Shown piece by piece: positions 26,907 to 35,365 of a DNA stretch of 54,720 bases (position 1 is its first letter; every line of letters starts with the position of its first letter). The position numbers were made by a program, and so were the translations under genes. A model generated the notes under the pieces. That model was not told where the DNA came from. It made no database searches and saw nothing but the letters and a program-made list of their open reading frames with translations. Where the stretch lies: assembly GCF_000805335.1 (NCBI RefSeq), contig NZ_KN708638.1, positions 346,452 to 401,171 on the forward strand, read 5' to 3'. Source of the stretch: Streptomyces sp. CT34. Its GTDB lineage: Bacteria > Actinomycetota > Actinomycetes > Streptomycetales > Streptomycetaceae.

Positions 26907-27512
26907 GTCGGCACCCATGCCTACGGCGACCGCAGGTCCGCATCCTCCTGGACGTCTACGAACGCGTCCTCGACCGCAACCCCGGTCTGCCCGCCGGCAC
27001 GCTGGTGATGGAGCACGGCGGCCTGGCCGGCCCCGAACAGCGCGCCCGAGCCGTGGCCCTGGGCATCCCCGTCACCATCCAGCAGCCGCTGCTGCACGAC
27101 ACGGCCGAGGTGGAAGAGGGCTTCTGGGGCCCGGAACGCGTCGCCCGGCTCTTCCCCGCCCGGGGCTGGCTCGACCAGGGTGCCCAGGTCAGCGCCGGGT
27201 CCGACTTCCCCGTCGGCCAGTTCGGCGCGATGCGCTCCGTCTGGGGCATGACCACCCGGCACACCGTCATCGGCGTCAAGGGCCCCGAGCACGCCATCAC
27301 CTACGACGAGGCCCTCACTTCTGCACACCACCAACGCCGCCCGCCTGTGCGATGAGGAGAACCTGCGCGGCACCCTCACCCCCGGCCGCCTGGCCGACCT
27401 CACTGTCTGGGACCAGGACCCCGCGCACTGCCTTGGCGACGCTCTGCGCGACCTCAGCCCCACCCACACCTTCGTCGGTGGCCTCCTGGTCTCCCCCGCT
27501 GCCACCCAGTGA
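26907..27512 (+). pseudogene. 5'-truncated, frameshifted amidohydrolase (YtcJ-like)
   Basis: Starts mid-gene at THAYGD, then in the next frame VRILLDVYERVLDRNPGLPA, TLVMEHGGLAGPEQRARAVA, FWGPERVARLFPARGWLDQG and SAGSDFPVGQFGAMRSVWGM. After a frameshift near 27320 it continues LHTTNAARLCDEENLRGTLT, GRLADLTVWDQDP and THTFVGGLLV. This is the C-terminal half of a metal-dependent amidohydrolase 3 protein. The N-terminal HxH metal site is lost. It abuts the AsnC relic head to head. Confidence 0.7.
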
Positions 27513-27622
27513 GCCAAGCCATCCCGGCCAACAGCCAGGACCCGGCAGAGCAGCCCCGGGCACGGCGACAGCGGCGGTGACCACCACACGCGTCACGGCC
27601 ACCCCTGCGCCATCCTGGAACC

Positions 27623-28612
27623 GTGAGGATCGAGGTTCTGGTCGTGCCGGACTGCCCGCACGAGGAGGCGGCGGTCGAGCTGCTGCGTCAGGCGCTGGAC
27701 GACGCCGGGCTGGCGGACGTCACGTGGGAGACGCGGGTGGTGGCCGATCAAGACGAGGCCGAGCGGATCGGCTTCGCCGGGTCCCCGGCCTTCGTGGTCG
27801 ACGGACGGGACCTGTTCGCCGCGCCCGGTCGCGTCTCCGGGCTGACGTGCCGGATGTACCCGACGCCGCAGGGGCCCGCCGGACTGCCCACCCGTGACCA
27901 GCTGCGACAGGCACTGGCCGGCGCCGGTACGGCCGGCGACGCTCCGGCGGGTGCAGATGGCGAGCGGGAGCGGGCGGAGGAGCAGCGGCGGCACTGGCAG
28001 GACACCTATGCCGCGTACCCCGGCATGTACGGCGCCGAGCCCTCCGCCCCGGCCGTGCACGCGGCCGGCGTCTTCCGGGCCGCGGGGGCCGAACGGGTAC
28101 TGGAACTCGGTGCCGGGCACGGCCGCGACGCCCTGTACTTCGCCGGCGAGGGCTTCGCCGTGCAGGCAACCGACTTCAGTTCCAACGGACTTGAGCAGTT
28201 GCGCGACGCCGCCCGCGCTCAGGGCCTGGCCGATCGGATCAGCACGGCAGTGCACGATGTCCGGACTCCGCTGCCGTTGCCCGACGACTCGGTGGACGCC
28301 GTCTTCGCGCACATGCTGCTGTGCATGGCGCTGTCCACCCGCGAGATCCACGCCCTGGTCGACGAGGTCCGTCGCGTGCTGCGTCCGGGCGGGGTCTTCG
28401 TCTACACCGCCCGGCACACCGGCGACGCCCACTACGGCGCCGGCACGGCCCACGGCGACGACATCTACGAACACGGCGGCTTCGCCGTCCACTTCTTCCC
28501 CCGCCGGCTGGTCGACGGCCTCGCCGAGGGGTGGCGACTGGACGAGGTCCACGGCTTCGAGGAAGGCGAACTGCCGCGCCGGCTGTGGCGCGTCACCCAG
28601 ACCCTGGCCTGA
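27623..28612 (+). CDS. fusion: thioredoxin-like domain plus SAM methyltransferase
   Basis: 329 residues in one uninterrupted frame. Residues 1-100 (MRIEVLVVPDCPHEEAAVEL with Cys11-Pro12, FAGSPAFVVDGRDLFAAPGR, Cys76) match the small thioredoxin/glutaredoxin-like proteins usually encoded alone. Residues about 120-329 form a class I methyltransferase: motif I VLELGAGHGRD (159-169), TDFSSNGLEQLRDAA, VHDVRTPLPLPDDSVDAVFA and the LRPGGVFVYTARHTGDAHYG loop. The two are joined by an Ala/Gly/Glu-rich linker (100-120). Both families turn up in metal or metalloid detoxification, so a thiol-assisted methylation is conceivable but unproven. GTG 27623 is the start; no clear ribosome site. Confidence 0.8.
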   Translation: MRIEVLVVPDCPHEEAAVELLRQALDDAGLADVTWETRVVADQDEAERIGFAGSPAFVVDGRDLFAAPGRVSGLTCRMYPTPQGPAGLPTRDQLRQALAGAGTAGDAPAGADGERERAEEQRRHWQDTYAAYPGMYGAEPSAPAVHAAGVFRAAGAERVLELGAGHGRDALYFAGEGFAVQATDFSSNGLEQLRDAARAQGLADRISTAVHDVRTPLPLPDDSVDAVFAHMLLCMALSTREIHALVDEVRRVLRPGGVFVYTARHTGDAHYGAGTAHGDDIYEHGGFAVHFFPRRLVDGLAEGWRLDEVHGFEEGELPRRLWRVTQTLA

Positions 28613-28957
28613 GGCGGAGCAGCAGCCCGGACCGAGCGGCTGCGCACGGTCCGGCCGGTCCGGATGCCGGCGCCCGCCCTCTCATGCCGGAACACCCTGC
28701 GAACCGACTGGCGAGAAGGGTTATCGGTCCCGCTCCCGGCACTTGTAATCATGGAATTGGCAGCCGGCGGAGGGCGTGCGGAAGCTCGACCGGGCACCGG
28801 CTGCATCATCCCGGGGTTTGTGCCTTCCGAATGCGAAGCCGCCCCCCTTCACGCCGTACCGAGATGATCTCCAGCCTGTTTCGCTAGTTCCTGCGTACGG
28901 CCACCCTGCGCACCATCGGCCGTTTTGCTCATGCCTGTTCACGTCCCGGGAGGGAAT
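28613..28957. other. promoter region of the 2-MIB operon
   Basis: 345 bases without a supportable gene. A less GC-rich patch (28720-28770) and the stretch before the encapsulin gene probably hold promoter elements. No strong operator-like repeat seen. Confidence 0.4.
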
Positions 28958-30400
28958 GTGTCCGCACCGGACAGCGTCACCGGTTCCGCTACCGAAGAGC
29001 CCGCACTCGATCCATCCGCAGACACCGCGCTCACCAGTCTCAGTACACAGGCCGCGCGCCAACTGGCCACCACCACCAAGTCCGTGCCCCAGATGCAGGC
29101 CATCACCTCGCGATGGCTGCTGAAGATGCTGCCGTGGGTGGACGTCAAGGGTGGCACCTACCGGGTCAACCGGCGTCTGCAACTCCGTGTCGGCCGGGGC
29201 CGTGTCCAGTTCGAGCACAACGGCGCGGACGACATCAAGGTGATCCCGCAGACCCTCACCGAGCTGCCCGTGCTGCGCGGTTACCCCGATATCGACGTCC
29301 TCAAGGAGATCGCCGGGCGGTTCCGCGTCCGGGAGGTCCGGGCCGGCCAGGTGCTCTTCGAGGCCGGGCAGCGGGCCACCGAGGCGTACCTCGTCGTGCA
29401 CGGCCGGTTCGCGCGCTACGCGGCCGGCAAGTACGGCGGGGAGGAGGTCATCGGCGTCGTCACGGACGGCGACCAGATGGGGGACGAGGCGATCGGCCGG
29501 CCCGAACCGCGGTGGCAGACCTCGGTACGGGCCGAGACGGCGGGCGTGCTGTTGGCGCTGCCCTGGGACGTGGTCGAGGAGTTCACCGGCCGGGTGCCGT
29601 CCCTGGCCGCACACCTGGCGGCGTACGCGGAGCGGCAGCAGCGCCCCGTGAACCGCAAGGGCGAGGCGGATGTGCCGGTACAGGCGGGGCACGTCGGCGA
29701 ACCGACGCTGTCCGGCGGCTTCGTCGACTACGACCTCACCCCGCGCGAGTACGAGCTCTCCCTGACCCAGACCGTGCTGCGGGTGCACAGCCGGGTCGCC
29801 GATCTCTACAACGAACCCATGGACCAGACACAGCAGCAGTTGCGGCTCACCGTCGAGGAGATCCGTGAACGCCAGGAGTGGGAGCTGGTCAACAACCGTG
29901 AGTTCGGGCTGCTGCACAACACCGACTACGGCCAGCGCATCAGCACCTACAGCGGTCCGCCCACCCCCGACGACATGGACGAGCTGCTGTCCATGCGCCG
30001 CAAGACCCGGCTGTTCCTGGCCCACCCCAAGGCGATCGCCGCGTTCTTCCGGCAGTGCAACAAGCGCGGACTGGTGCCGGGCACGGCGCATGTCGACGGG
30101 CACGAGGTGCCCGCCTGGCGCGGCGTCCCGATTTTCCCGTGCGGCAAGATCCCGATCACCGGCGAGCACACCAGCAGCATCATCGCGCTGCGTACCGGGG
30201 AGGCGGACCAGGGGGTCGTCGGCCTCAACCAGACCGGCCTGCCGGAGGAGTTCCAGCCCGGTCTGAACGTCCGCTTCATGGGCATCGACGACGCCGCCAT
30301 CATCAAGTACCTCGTCACCGCCTACTACTCGATGGCCATCCTCGTACCCGACGCGGCCGGAATCCTGGAGAACGTCCAGATCGGCCGGAGCGCCGACTGA
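28958..30400 (+). CDS. family 2B encapsulin shell protein with cNMP-binding-like insert
   Basis: 480 residues. It forms a protein nanocompartment (HK97 phage-capsid fold) around terpene-pathway enzymes. An N-terminal arm (to about 100, with [20 protein letters not shown]) leads to an inserted cyclic-nucleotide-binding-like domain (about 110-225: [33 protein letters not shown]). The capsid-like part follows (about 250-480: [40 protein letters not shown]). GTG 28958 follows GGGAGGGA. Homologues were long called cNMP-binding/EshA-like proteins. It is first in the operon with 2-MIB synthase (stop to next ATG 19 bases), the arrangement of known 2-MIB encapsulin loci. Confidence 0.92.
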   Translation: MSAPDSVTGSATEEPALDPSADTALTSLSTQAARQLATTTKSVPQMQAITSRWLLKMLPWVDVKGGTYRVNRRLQLRVGRGRVQFEHNGADDIKVIPQTLTELPVLRGYPDIDVLKEIAGRFRVREVRAGQVLFEAGQRATEAYLVVHGRFARYAAGKYGGEEVIGVVTDGDQMGDEAIGRPEPRWQTSVRAETAGVLLALPWDVVEEFTGRVPSLAAHLAAYAERQQRPVNRKGEADVPVQAGHVGEPTLSGGFVDYDLTPREYELSLTQTVLRVHSRVADLYNEPMDQTQQQLRLTVEEIRERQEWELVNNREFGLLHNTDYGQRISTYSGPPTPDDMDELLSMRRKTRLFLAHPKAIAAFFRQCNKRGLVPGTAHVDGHEVPAWRGVPIFPCGKIPITGEHTSSIIALRTGEADQGVVGLNQTGLPEEFQPGLNVRFMGIDDAAIIKYLVTAYYSMAILVPDAAGILENVQIGRSAD

Positions 30401-30419
30401 CCGGGTGGAGTTCCCAACC

Positions 30420-31478
30420 ATGAGCACGACCCCCGACACCGCGGCCGGGTACGCGCTGCCCGGCCCGCCGAACCTCGCCCGCAGCCTGCGGGCCCGACGC
30501 GGCGGAGCCGTCCCCGGGCTGAAGTACCGGCCCGCCGTCCCCGCCGACCCGGAAAAGGCCAGGGAGATCGACCGCAGGCTGGAGTCCTGGGCCCGCCGGC
30601 TGGATCTCTTCCCCGCGCAGTGGACCGGGGACTTCGCAGAGTTCCAGGTCGGCCGGGCGGTCGTCCTGCAGCATCCCGGTGCGTTCGATCTCGAACGCCT
30701 CACCGTCGCGGGCGAGTTCCTGCTGGCCGAGAACATCGTCGACAGCTGCTACTGCGAGGAGGACGAGGGCCGCGGTGCCTCGCGCCGCAGCCTGGGCGGT
30801 CGTCTGATCCTCGCCCAGTCGGCTCTCGACCCGTTCCACGGCACGCCCGCACTGGAGGCGGAGTGGCACCGCGGCATGCAGGCCGACGGCCCGCTGCGCT
30901 CGTACCACTGGGCCATACAGGACTACGCGGCCTTCGCAACTCCCAGTCAGACGGACCGGTTCGTCCACGACATGGCCCGGCTGCACCTCGGCTACCTCGC
31001 CGAGGCGTCCTGGGCGGCGACGCGACACGTGCCGCATGTCTGGGAGTACCTGGTGATGCGGCAGTTCAACAACTTCCGCCCCTGCCTGTCCCTCGTCGAC
31101 GCCGTGGACGGCTACGAACTGCCCGAAGCCCTCTACGCCCGCCCCGAGGTCCAGCGGGTCACCGCCCTGGCCTGCAATGCCACGACCATCGTGAACGACC
31201 TGTACTCCTTCACCAAGGAACTGGCCAGCGACCCCAAGCACCTGAACCTGCCCCAGGTGGTGGCCGCCAACGACAAACGCGGTCTCAAGGCCGCCTACCT
31301 GAAGAGCGTCGACATCCACAACGAGGTCTTCGAGGCGTTCGAGGCGGAGTCGGCCCCGCTGGCCGCCACCTCGCCGCTCCTCGAACGGTATGTCCGGGGC
31401 CTGTCCGACTGGGTCGCCGGCAACCACGAGTGGCATGCCACCAACACCGACCGCTACCACCTGCCCAACTACTGGTAG
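30420..31478 (+). CDS. 2-methylisoborneol synthase (terpene cyclase), short N-terminus
   Basis: 352 residues. Cyclises 2-methyl-GPP to 2-methylisoborneol, an earthy odorant. The class I terpene-synthase metal motifs are the Asp-rich segment DSCYCEED (108-115) and NDLYSFTKE (259-267, the NSE triad N259, S263, E267). RQFNNFRPC, the late His segment WVAGNHEWH and C-terminal DRYHLPNYW are typical. Known synthases (about 440 residues) begin with a long Pro/Ala-rich disordered arm thought to direct encapsulation; here only about 30 residues (GYALPGPPNLARSLRARRGG) precede VPGLKY. The first Asp motif reads D-S rather than the D-D I recall from homologues. ATG 30420 follows GGTGGAG. Confidence 0.92.
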   Translation: MSTTPDTAAGYALPGPPNLARSLRARRGGAVPGLKYRPAVPADPEKAREIDRRLESWARRLDLFPAQWTGDFAEFQVGRAVVLQHPGAFDLERLTVAGEFLLAENIVDSCYCEEDEGRGASRRSLGGRLILAQSALDPFHGTPALEAEWHRGMQADGPLRSYHWAIQDYAAFATPSQTDRFVHDMARLHLGYLAEASWAATRHVPHVWEYLVMRQFNNFRPCLSLVDAVDGYELPEALYARPEVQRVTALACNATTIVNDLYSFTKELASDPKHLNLPQVVAANDKRGLKAAYLKSVDIHNEVFEAFEAESAPLAATSPLLERYVRGLSDWVAGNHEWHATNTDRYHLPNYW

Positions 31479-31511
31479 ACCGATCCCGCGCACCACGGCA
31501 AGGAGTCACCG

Positions 31512-32387
31512 TTGACCATCGCACACGCCGGCATCGTCCGCACACCGGTGCCGACCCAGTCCACGTACCAGTCCCGCGTCGCGGACTACTGGAACGCCGA
31601 GGAAAACCCGGTCAACCTCGAACTCGGAAAGATCGACGACCTGTACCACCACCACTACGGCATCGGGGATGCCGACCTGTCGGTACTGGACGAGCCCGAC
31701 CCCGACCGCCGCCGCGAGCGGGTCACCGGCGAACTGCACCGCCTGGAACACGCCCAGGCCGAACTCCTCGCCTCCCACCTCGGCGACCTCTCCCCCACCG
31801 ACCGCGTCTTCGACGCCGGGTGCGGACGCGGTGGCGGCAGCGTGGTCGCCCATCTGCGCTACGGCTGCTACGCCGACGGCGCCACCATCTCCGCCAAGCA
31901 GGCCGACTTCGCCAACGAGCAGGCCCGCAAGCGCGGTATCGACGACCAGGTGCGCTACCACCACCGCAACATGCTCGACACCGGCTTCGCCTCCGGCGAG
32001 TACGCTGCGTCCTGGAACAACGAGTCGACCATGTACGTCGAGTTGGACCTGCTGTTCGCGGAGCACGCGCGCCTGCTGCGGCGCGGTGGACGCTACGTCA
32101 CCATCACCGGCTGCTACAACGACGCCTACGGCCGTGCCTCCCGCGAGGTCTCCCTCATCAACGCCCACTACATCTGCGACATCCATCCCCGCTCGGCGTA
32201 CTTCAGCGCCATGGCCCGCAACAGGCTCGTCCCCGTCCACGTCCAGGACCTGACGGAGGCCGCCCTTCCGTACTGGGAACTGCGCCGCCAGGCCGACCAC
32301 TTGGTCACCGGCATCGAGGAGACCTTCCTCAACGCCTACCGCAACGGCAGCTTCCAGTACCTGCTGATCGCCGCCGACCGGGTGTGA
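31512..32387 (+). CDS. geranyl diphosphate 2-C-methyltransferase
   Basis: 291 residues. SAM-dependent C2-methylation of geranyl diphosphate gives 2-methyl-GPP, the substrate of the preceding synthase. The SAM-binding motif is VFDAGCGRGGGSVVAH; NNESTMYVELDLLFAEHARL and GCYNDAYGRASREVSLINAH are characteristic of the family. TTG 31512 is chosen because AAGGAG lies at 31500-31505; no better in-frame start exists nearby. It is third in the operon, 33 bases after the synthase stop, and closed by a strong terminator. In Streptomyces loci of this kind shell, cyclase and methyltransferase are consistently linked. Confidence 0.94.
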   Translation: MTIAHAGIVRTPVPTQSTYQSRVADYWNAEENPVNLELGKIDDLYHHHYGIGDADLSVLDEPDPDRRRERVTGELHRLEHAQAELLASHLGDLSPTDRVFDAGCGRGGGSVVAHLRYGCYADGATISAKQADFANEQARKRGIDDQVRYHHRNMLDTGFASGEYAASWNNESTMYVELDLLFAEHARLLRRGGRYVTITGCYNDAYGRASREVSLINAHYICDIHPRSAYFSAMARNRLVPVHVQDLTEAALPYWELRRQADHLVTGIEETFLNAYRNGSFQYLLIAADRV

Positions 32388-32391
32388 ATCC

Positions 32392-32423
32392 ATGGGGCCG
32401 CGCCGTGAACGGCGCGGCCCCAT
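32392..32423 (+). terminator. strong terminator of the 2-MIB operon
   Basis: ATGGGGCCGCGCCGT (32392-32406) and ACGGCGCGGCCCCAT (32409-32423) form a perfect 15-bp inverted repeat beginning 4 bases after the methyltransferase stop. Confidence 0.85.
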
Positions 32424-32497
32424 GCGGTGACACCCGGGGTCGGGCGAAAGCGCCACGGTGACCTGCCGGAGCCGTCGCACGGGCTATGGTCGGCTCC

Positions 32498-32923
32498 ATG
32501 ACACTGTCGATGCGCGAACGAGAGCTTTTTCTGGCGGAACCTCATATCGGTGCGCTGTCGGTCATCGAACGGCCGGACCGCGCGCCGCTGACAGTCCCCA
32601 TCTGGTACCACTACACGCCGGGCGGCGAACTGTGGATCCGTACCGGGCCGGATTCCCGCAAGGCCCGAGCGATTCGGTCCGCCGGGCGTTTCAGTCTGAT
32701 GGTGCAGCGGACCGAGCCGACCGTGCGCTATGTGTCGGTTGAGGGCCCGGTAACCAGGACGGAATCCGACAGCCGCGAGCTGTCCTGGGAGATGACCGCG
32801 CGATACCTCCCTCAGGACAAGGTCGCCGACTTCGTGGAATACGACCGCACCCACCTCGGTGAGCACATCGCCATCTACATGCGGCCGGAACACTGGGTCT
32901 CCGCCGACATGGGGTCCTTCTGA
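32498..32923 (+). CDS. pyridoxamine 5'-phosphate oxidase-like (FMN/F420 split barrel) protein
   Basis: 141 residues, split beta-barrel of the PNPOx-like superfamily (RERELFLAEPHIGALSVIER, PLTVPIWYHYTPGGELWIRT, KARAIRSAGRFSLMVQR). Actinobacterial members bind FMN or coenzyme F420 and reduce or oxidise small molecules; which one is unknown. ATG 32498 is 8 bases after TATGGT (32485-32490), the layout of a leaderless transcript. A longer in-frame reading from 32486 is less likely. It stands alone after the 2-MIB terminator. Confidence 0.78.
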   Translation: MTLSMRERELFLAEPHIGALSVIERPDRAPLTVPIWYHYTPGGELWIRTGPDSRKARAIRSAGRFSLMVQRTEPTVRYVSVEGPVTRTESDSRELSWEMTARYLPQDKVADFVEYDRTHLGEHIAIYMRPEHWVSADMGSF

Positions 32924-33044
32924 CCGCACCAGCGGCAGGCCCCCACTGAAGCGCGCCGCGGCAACTCGCCCGAACTCCTGCTCCGCGCGTGCCCGCGAGC
33001 GCCCGGCTCCCTGCTACGGCCGAGCACGGCATCCGATCCGGCCC

Positions 33045-33076
33045 CTTCCCAGGCATACGGCTTCCCAGGCATACGG
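33045..33076. repeat. 16-bp perfect tandem duplication
   Basis: CTTCCCAGGCATACGG at 33045-33060 is repeated at 33061-33076, in the non-coding stretch before the next gene. Confidence 0.9.
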
Positions 33077-33117
33077 CGGCCGACATCGACAACTCCGTTA
33101 CAGCAGGCGGCACTTCG

Positions 33118-33148
33118 TTGACGGCGGAGACGACATCAGGTGTAGCGT
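33118..33148 (+). promoter_or_regulatory. sigma-70-like promoter of the secreted-protein gene
   Basis: TTGACG (33118-33123) and TAGCGT (33143-33148), 19-base spacer, 35 bases before ATG 33184. Confidence 0.45.
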
Positions 33149-33183
33149 CGACGGACAGCAATGCACAGAAGGGACTTGCAGCA

Positions 33184-33642
33184 ATGAAGTTAGCCATTCG
33201 CACCGGACTGGTCGCCGCGGTATCGGCCGCGGCCTTCGCGGTGGTCGCCCCGCCCGCCGGTGCCACCACCGTCAAGAGCGACCAGGCGGCGAATGAACCG
33301 AGCCGGGCAACCGCAACCGCCGTCACGCCGACCGTCGTCGGCGACCGCGTGACGGGCGCCCGCGTCGCGGCGAACCCGAAGACCGTCAAGGCCGCCGCGT
33401 ACAACCAGGCCCGCAGCATCCTGGCGAAGGCCGGCAGCGACACCGCGGCCAAGTCGCACCCCGTCCACGGCAAGCCCGACGTGCCGGTCAGCTACGGCAC
33501 CAGCCTGCTGGCCGGCTCGCGGGACGAGTTCCGGTCCAAGGACCGCAACCTTCCGGAGAAGGACAAGAAGTCCGGCATGTCGCTCGCTCACTACAACGCG
33601 ATCCACGACGCGGCGCGGACGATGGGCATCGACCGCTGGTGA
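33184..33642 (+). CDS. small secreted protein of unknown function
   Basis: 152 residues from ATG 33184, with AGAAGGGA upstream. A clear signal peptide (MKLAIRTGLVAAVSAAAFAV, AxA-like cleavage at PPAGA, about residue 27) is followed by an Ala/Thr/Val-rich mature chain. It has no cysteine and no membrane anchor; the C-terminal part is charged (SRDEFRSKDRNLPEKDKKSG, HYNAIHDAARTMGIDRW). I do not recognise a domain. A longer in-frame reading from 32989 runs through non-coding repeats and is rejected. Confidence 0.7.
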   Translation: MKLAIRTGLVAAVSAAAFAVVAPPAGATTVKSDQAANEPSRATATAVTPTVVGDRVTGARVAANPKTVKAAAYNQARSILAKAGSDTAAKSHPVHGKPDVPVSYGTSLLAGSRDEFRSKDRNLPEKDKKSGMSLAHYNAIHDAARTMGIDRW

Positions 33643-33717
33643 CGTGGCCGACAGCGCACCGGCCACGGCACCGCCGGGCTGGTGCGCAGCGGCCGGCGAC
33701 TCGTAGGAACCGCTCCG

Positions 33718-33840
33718 TCAGCGGTTCCCGCAGCCCCCTCGGTGCACCGGACTGCTGCCGACGTGGCCTGCCGGTGTCACCAGGGCCGATATGCCGAGGC
33801 ATGCGGTGGCAGTGACAGGAGAGGCGCGTTTGCGGATCAT
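33718..33840 (-). CDS. possible small exported peptide
   Basis: 40 codons from ATG 33840 (or 43 from ATG 33849). The N-terminus looks like a signal sequence (MIRKRASPVTATACLGISAL, VTPAG) and the start region is AT-rich, as is common for real Streptomyces starts. GGGAAAC precedes ATG 33840. No homology recognised. The 420-base gap 33643-34065 otherwise holds nothing I can name. Confidence 0.3.
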   Translation of the reverse strand: MIRKRASPVTATACLGISALVTPAGHVGSSPVHRGGCGNR

Positions 33841-34065
33841 GTTTCCCATTAGCCCGTAACGGATCTCCGGATCTGCATGCCAAAGATGCCGGGCAGGTCG
33901 CTCCGGTGTCCTCAGCGCTCGGCCCGCAGCTCTTTCGTCCGGGCGATCATGTGGCTTCATCCTGGATCGTCGATGCGGTGGACCGCGCTCCGGTCGGCGC
34001 CGAGGTGCGATCCCAGGTGCCTGCGCAGCGCGTTCAGCGGCGTGCCTGCGCGGCCGGTGCGGCGG

Positions 34066-35280
34066 TCAGTGCGCGGGTCGCAGGTCGACGGGGAGGAGTT
34101 GTTCGGTCAGCAGCCGGCGGATCCTCGCGGTCCGATCGGGGGCGGCGAGCCAGGAGTCCAGGAGCTGCCAACCGTGAAAGTAGCTGAGCACGTACAGGGC
34201 CATGCCCGTGGCGCGCAGCACGCTGAGCGCCGCGTGGGCCTCGGCCTCGGAGAGCAGAGCCCATCGTGAGAGGTAGGCGGCCAACTCTGCGTGCCGGCGG
34301 CCTTCGTCGGCCATCATCGCGACGTTGGCCCAGACCCCGAACAGGAGGTTCTGCGTGCGGTGGATGGCGGCGAAGTCACTGCCGTCCGGAGGCATCCCGT
34401 GGGCGGCCAGGACGTGGTCGGCCAGCCACGCCTGGGCCTCGTCGCCGGGGAAGACGATGTTCTGCGCATGCAGCCCGAGCCCTTCGCTGATCACGAAACT
34501 GGGCGCCAACATGAACCGCACCCGCTGTTCGAGGCGGCCCTGTTCCTCGACGAGCCGGCGCTCTTTGAGCAGGGATTCGGCGATGTGTCCGGGGTGCCCT
34601 TCGTGCGCGACGACATACAGCAAGTCGGCCAGATTGAACGGCAGATCGCGGTTGATGTGGATGGTTGACCTCAGCCCGCCCTCGTAATCCCCAGCCGCCC
34701 GGAAGTGCACCCCGGACACCAGTCGGCACTGCACCACCTCGTCGGCAGGCAGGGGCACGATCGCGCTGGTACGCCGGCGCGTCTCGGCCACGGCCCGGTC
34801 AACGAGAACGGTCAACGGGTCCAACCGGTCCGAAGGCAGGGTGTGCGCCGTCTTCCAGGCATGCAGTCGATGCGCCAAGGATCCGCCACTCCGTGGCAGC
34901 GCGGCATCGAGCGCAGCATGCCCCTGCTCGAACAACTCTTCCGGCAACCGACGTACCGAGATACCCAGGCACTCGCCGGCGTACTCGGCCAACGGCAGCT
35001 CCTGCCCGGACAGCCGGCGAGCGACCGCCCGCAGAGCCCGGACATGAGCGGCCAGATACCGACCGCGGTGGGATGGGAAAGGCACCTGCGCCAGCAGCGC
35101 CTCGGCGCTGTCGACCAACCGCCCCGCCGGAGGCGGCTCCTCGTTCTCCACTCGGGCACGCCACTCCTGCGGCCCTCGGTAGATGAGTACCGTCCCCGTG
35201 GCGCTTCCCGCCATCTGCCGATTGATGCGCAGTGCCAGCACCGCGTAGTTGCGCAGCCACTCCCGTGATGTCACGGCCAT
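34066..35280 (-). CDS. DUF885-like putative metallopeptidase
   Basis: 404 residues, soluble, helical. The zinc-peptidase-like motif HEGHPGH (residues 226-232, in LLYVVAHEGHPGHIAESLLK) and the downstream glutamate in FVISEGLGLHAQN match the DUF885/M32-like gluzincin pattern (HExxxGH plus distal E). The substrate is unknown. ATG 35280 has AAGGAGG 6 bases upstream. It is divergent from a TetR gene across a 25-bp operator-like palindrome, so TetR control is likely. Confidence 0.75.
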   Translation of the reverse strand: MAVTSREWLRNYAVLALRINRQMAGSATGTVLIYRGPQEWRARVENEEPPPAGRLVDSAEALLAQVPFPSHRGRYLAAHVRALRAVARRLSGQELPLAEYAGECLGISVRRLPEELFEQGHAALDAALPRSGGSLAHRLHAWKTAHTLPSDRLDPLTVLVDRAVAETRRRTSAIVPLPADEVVQCRLVSGVHFRAAGDYEGGLRSTIHINRDLPFNLADLLYVVAHEGHPGHIAESLLKERRLVEEQGRLEQRVRFMLAPSFVISEGLGLHAQNIVFPGDEAQAWLADHVLAAHGMPPDGSDFAAIHRTQNLLFGVWANVAMMADEGRRHAELAAYLSRWALLSEAEAHAALSVLRATGMALYVLSYFHGWQLLDSWLAAPDRTARIRRLLTEQLLPVDLRPAH

Positions 35281-35325
35281 CGCTACCTCCTTGCCGGAAA
35301 GCCGAGTTCGCAAGGAAAGCTAGCT

Positions 35326-35350
35326 GTACGGTCACCCGTACGGTGTACGG
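35326..35350. promoter_or_regulatory. overlapping palindromes, probable TetR operator
   Basis: GTACGG-TCAC-CCGTAC (35326-35341) overlaps CCGTAC-GGT-GTACGG (35336-35350), sharing the central CCGTAC. It lies 46 bases from the peptidase ATG and 16 from the tetR ATG; binding would repress both. Confidence 0.7.
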
Positions 35351-35365
35351 AAGGAGAGTGTGCGA

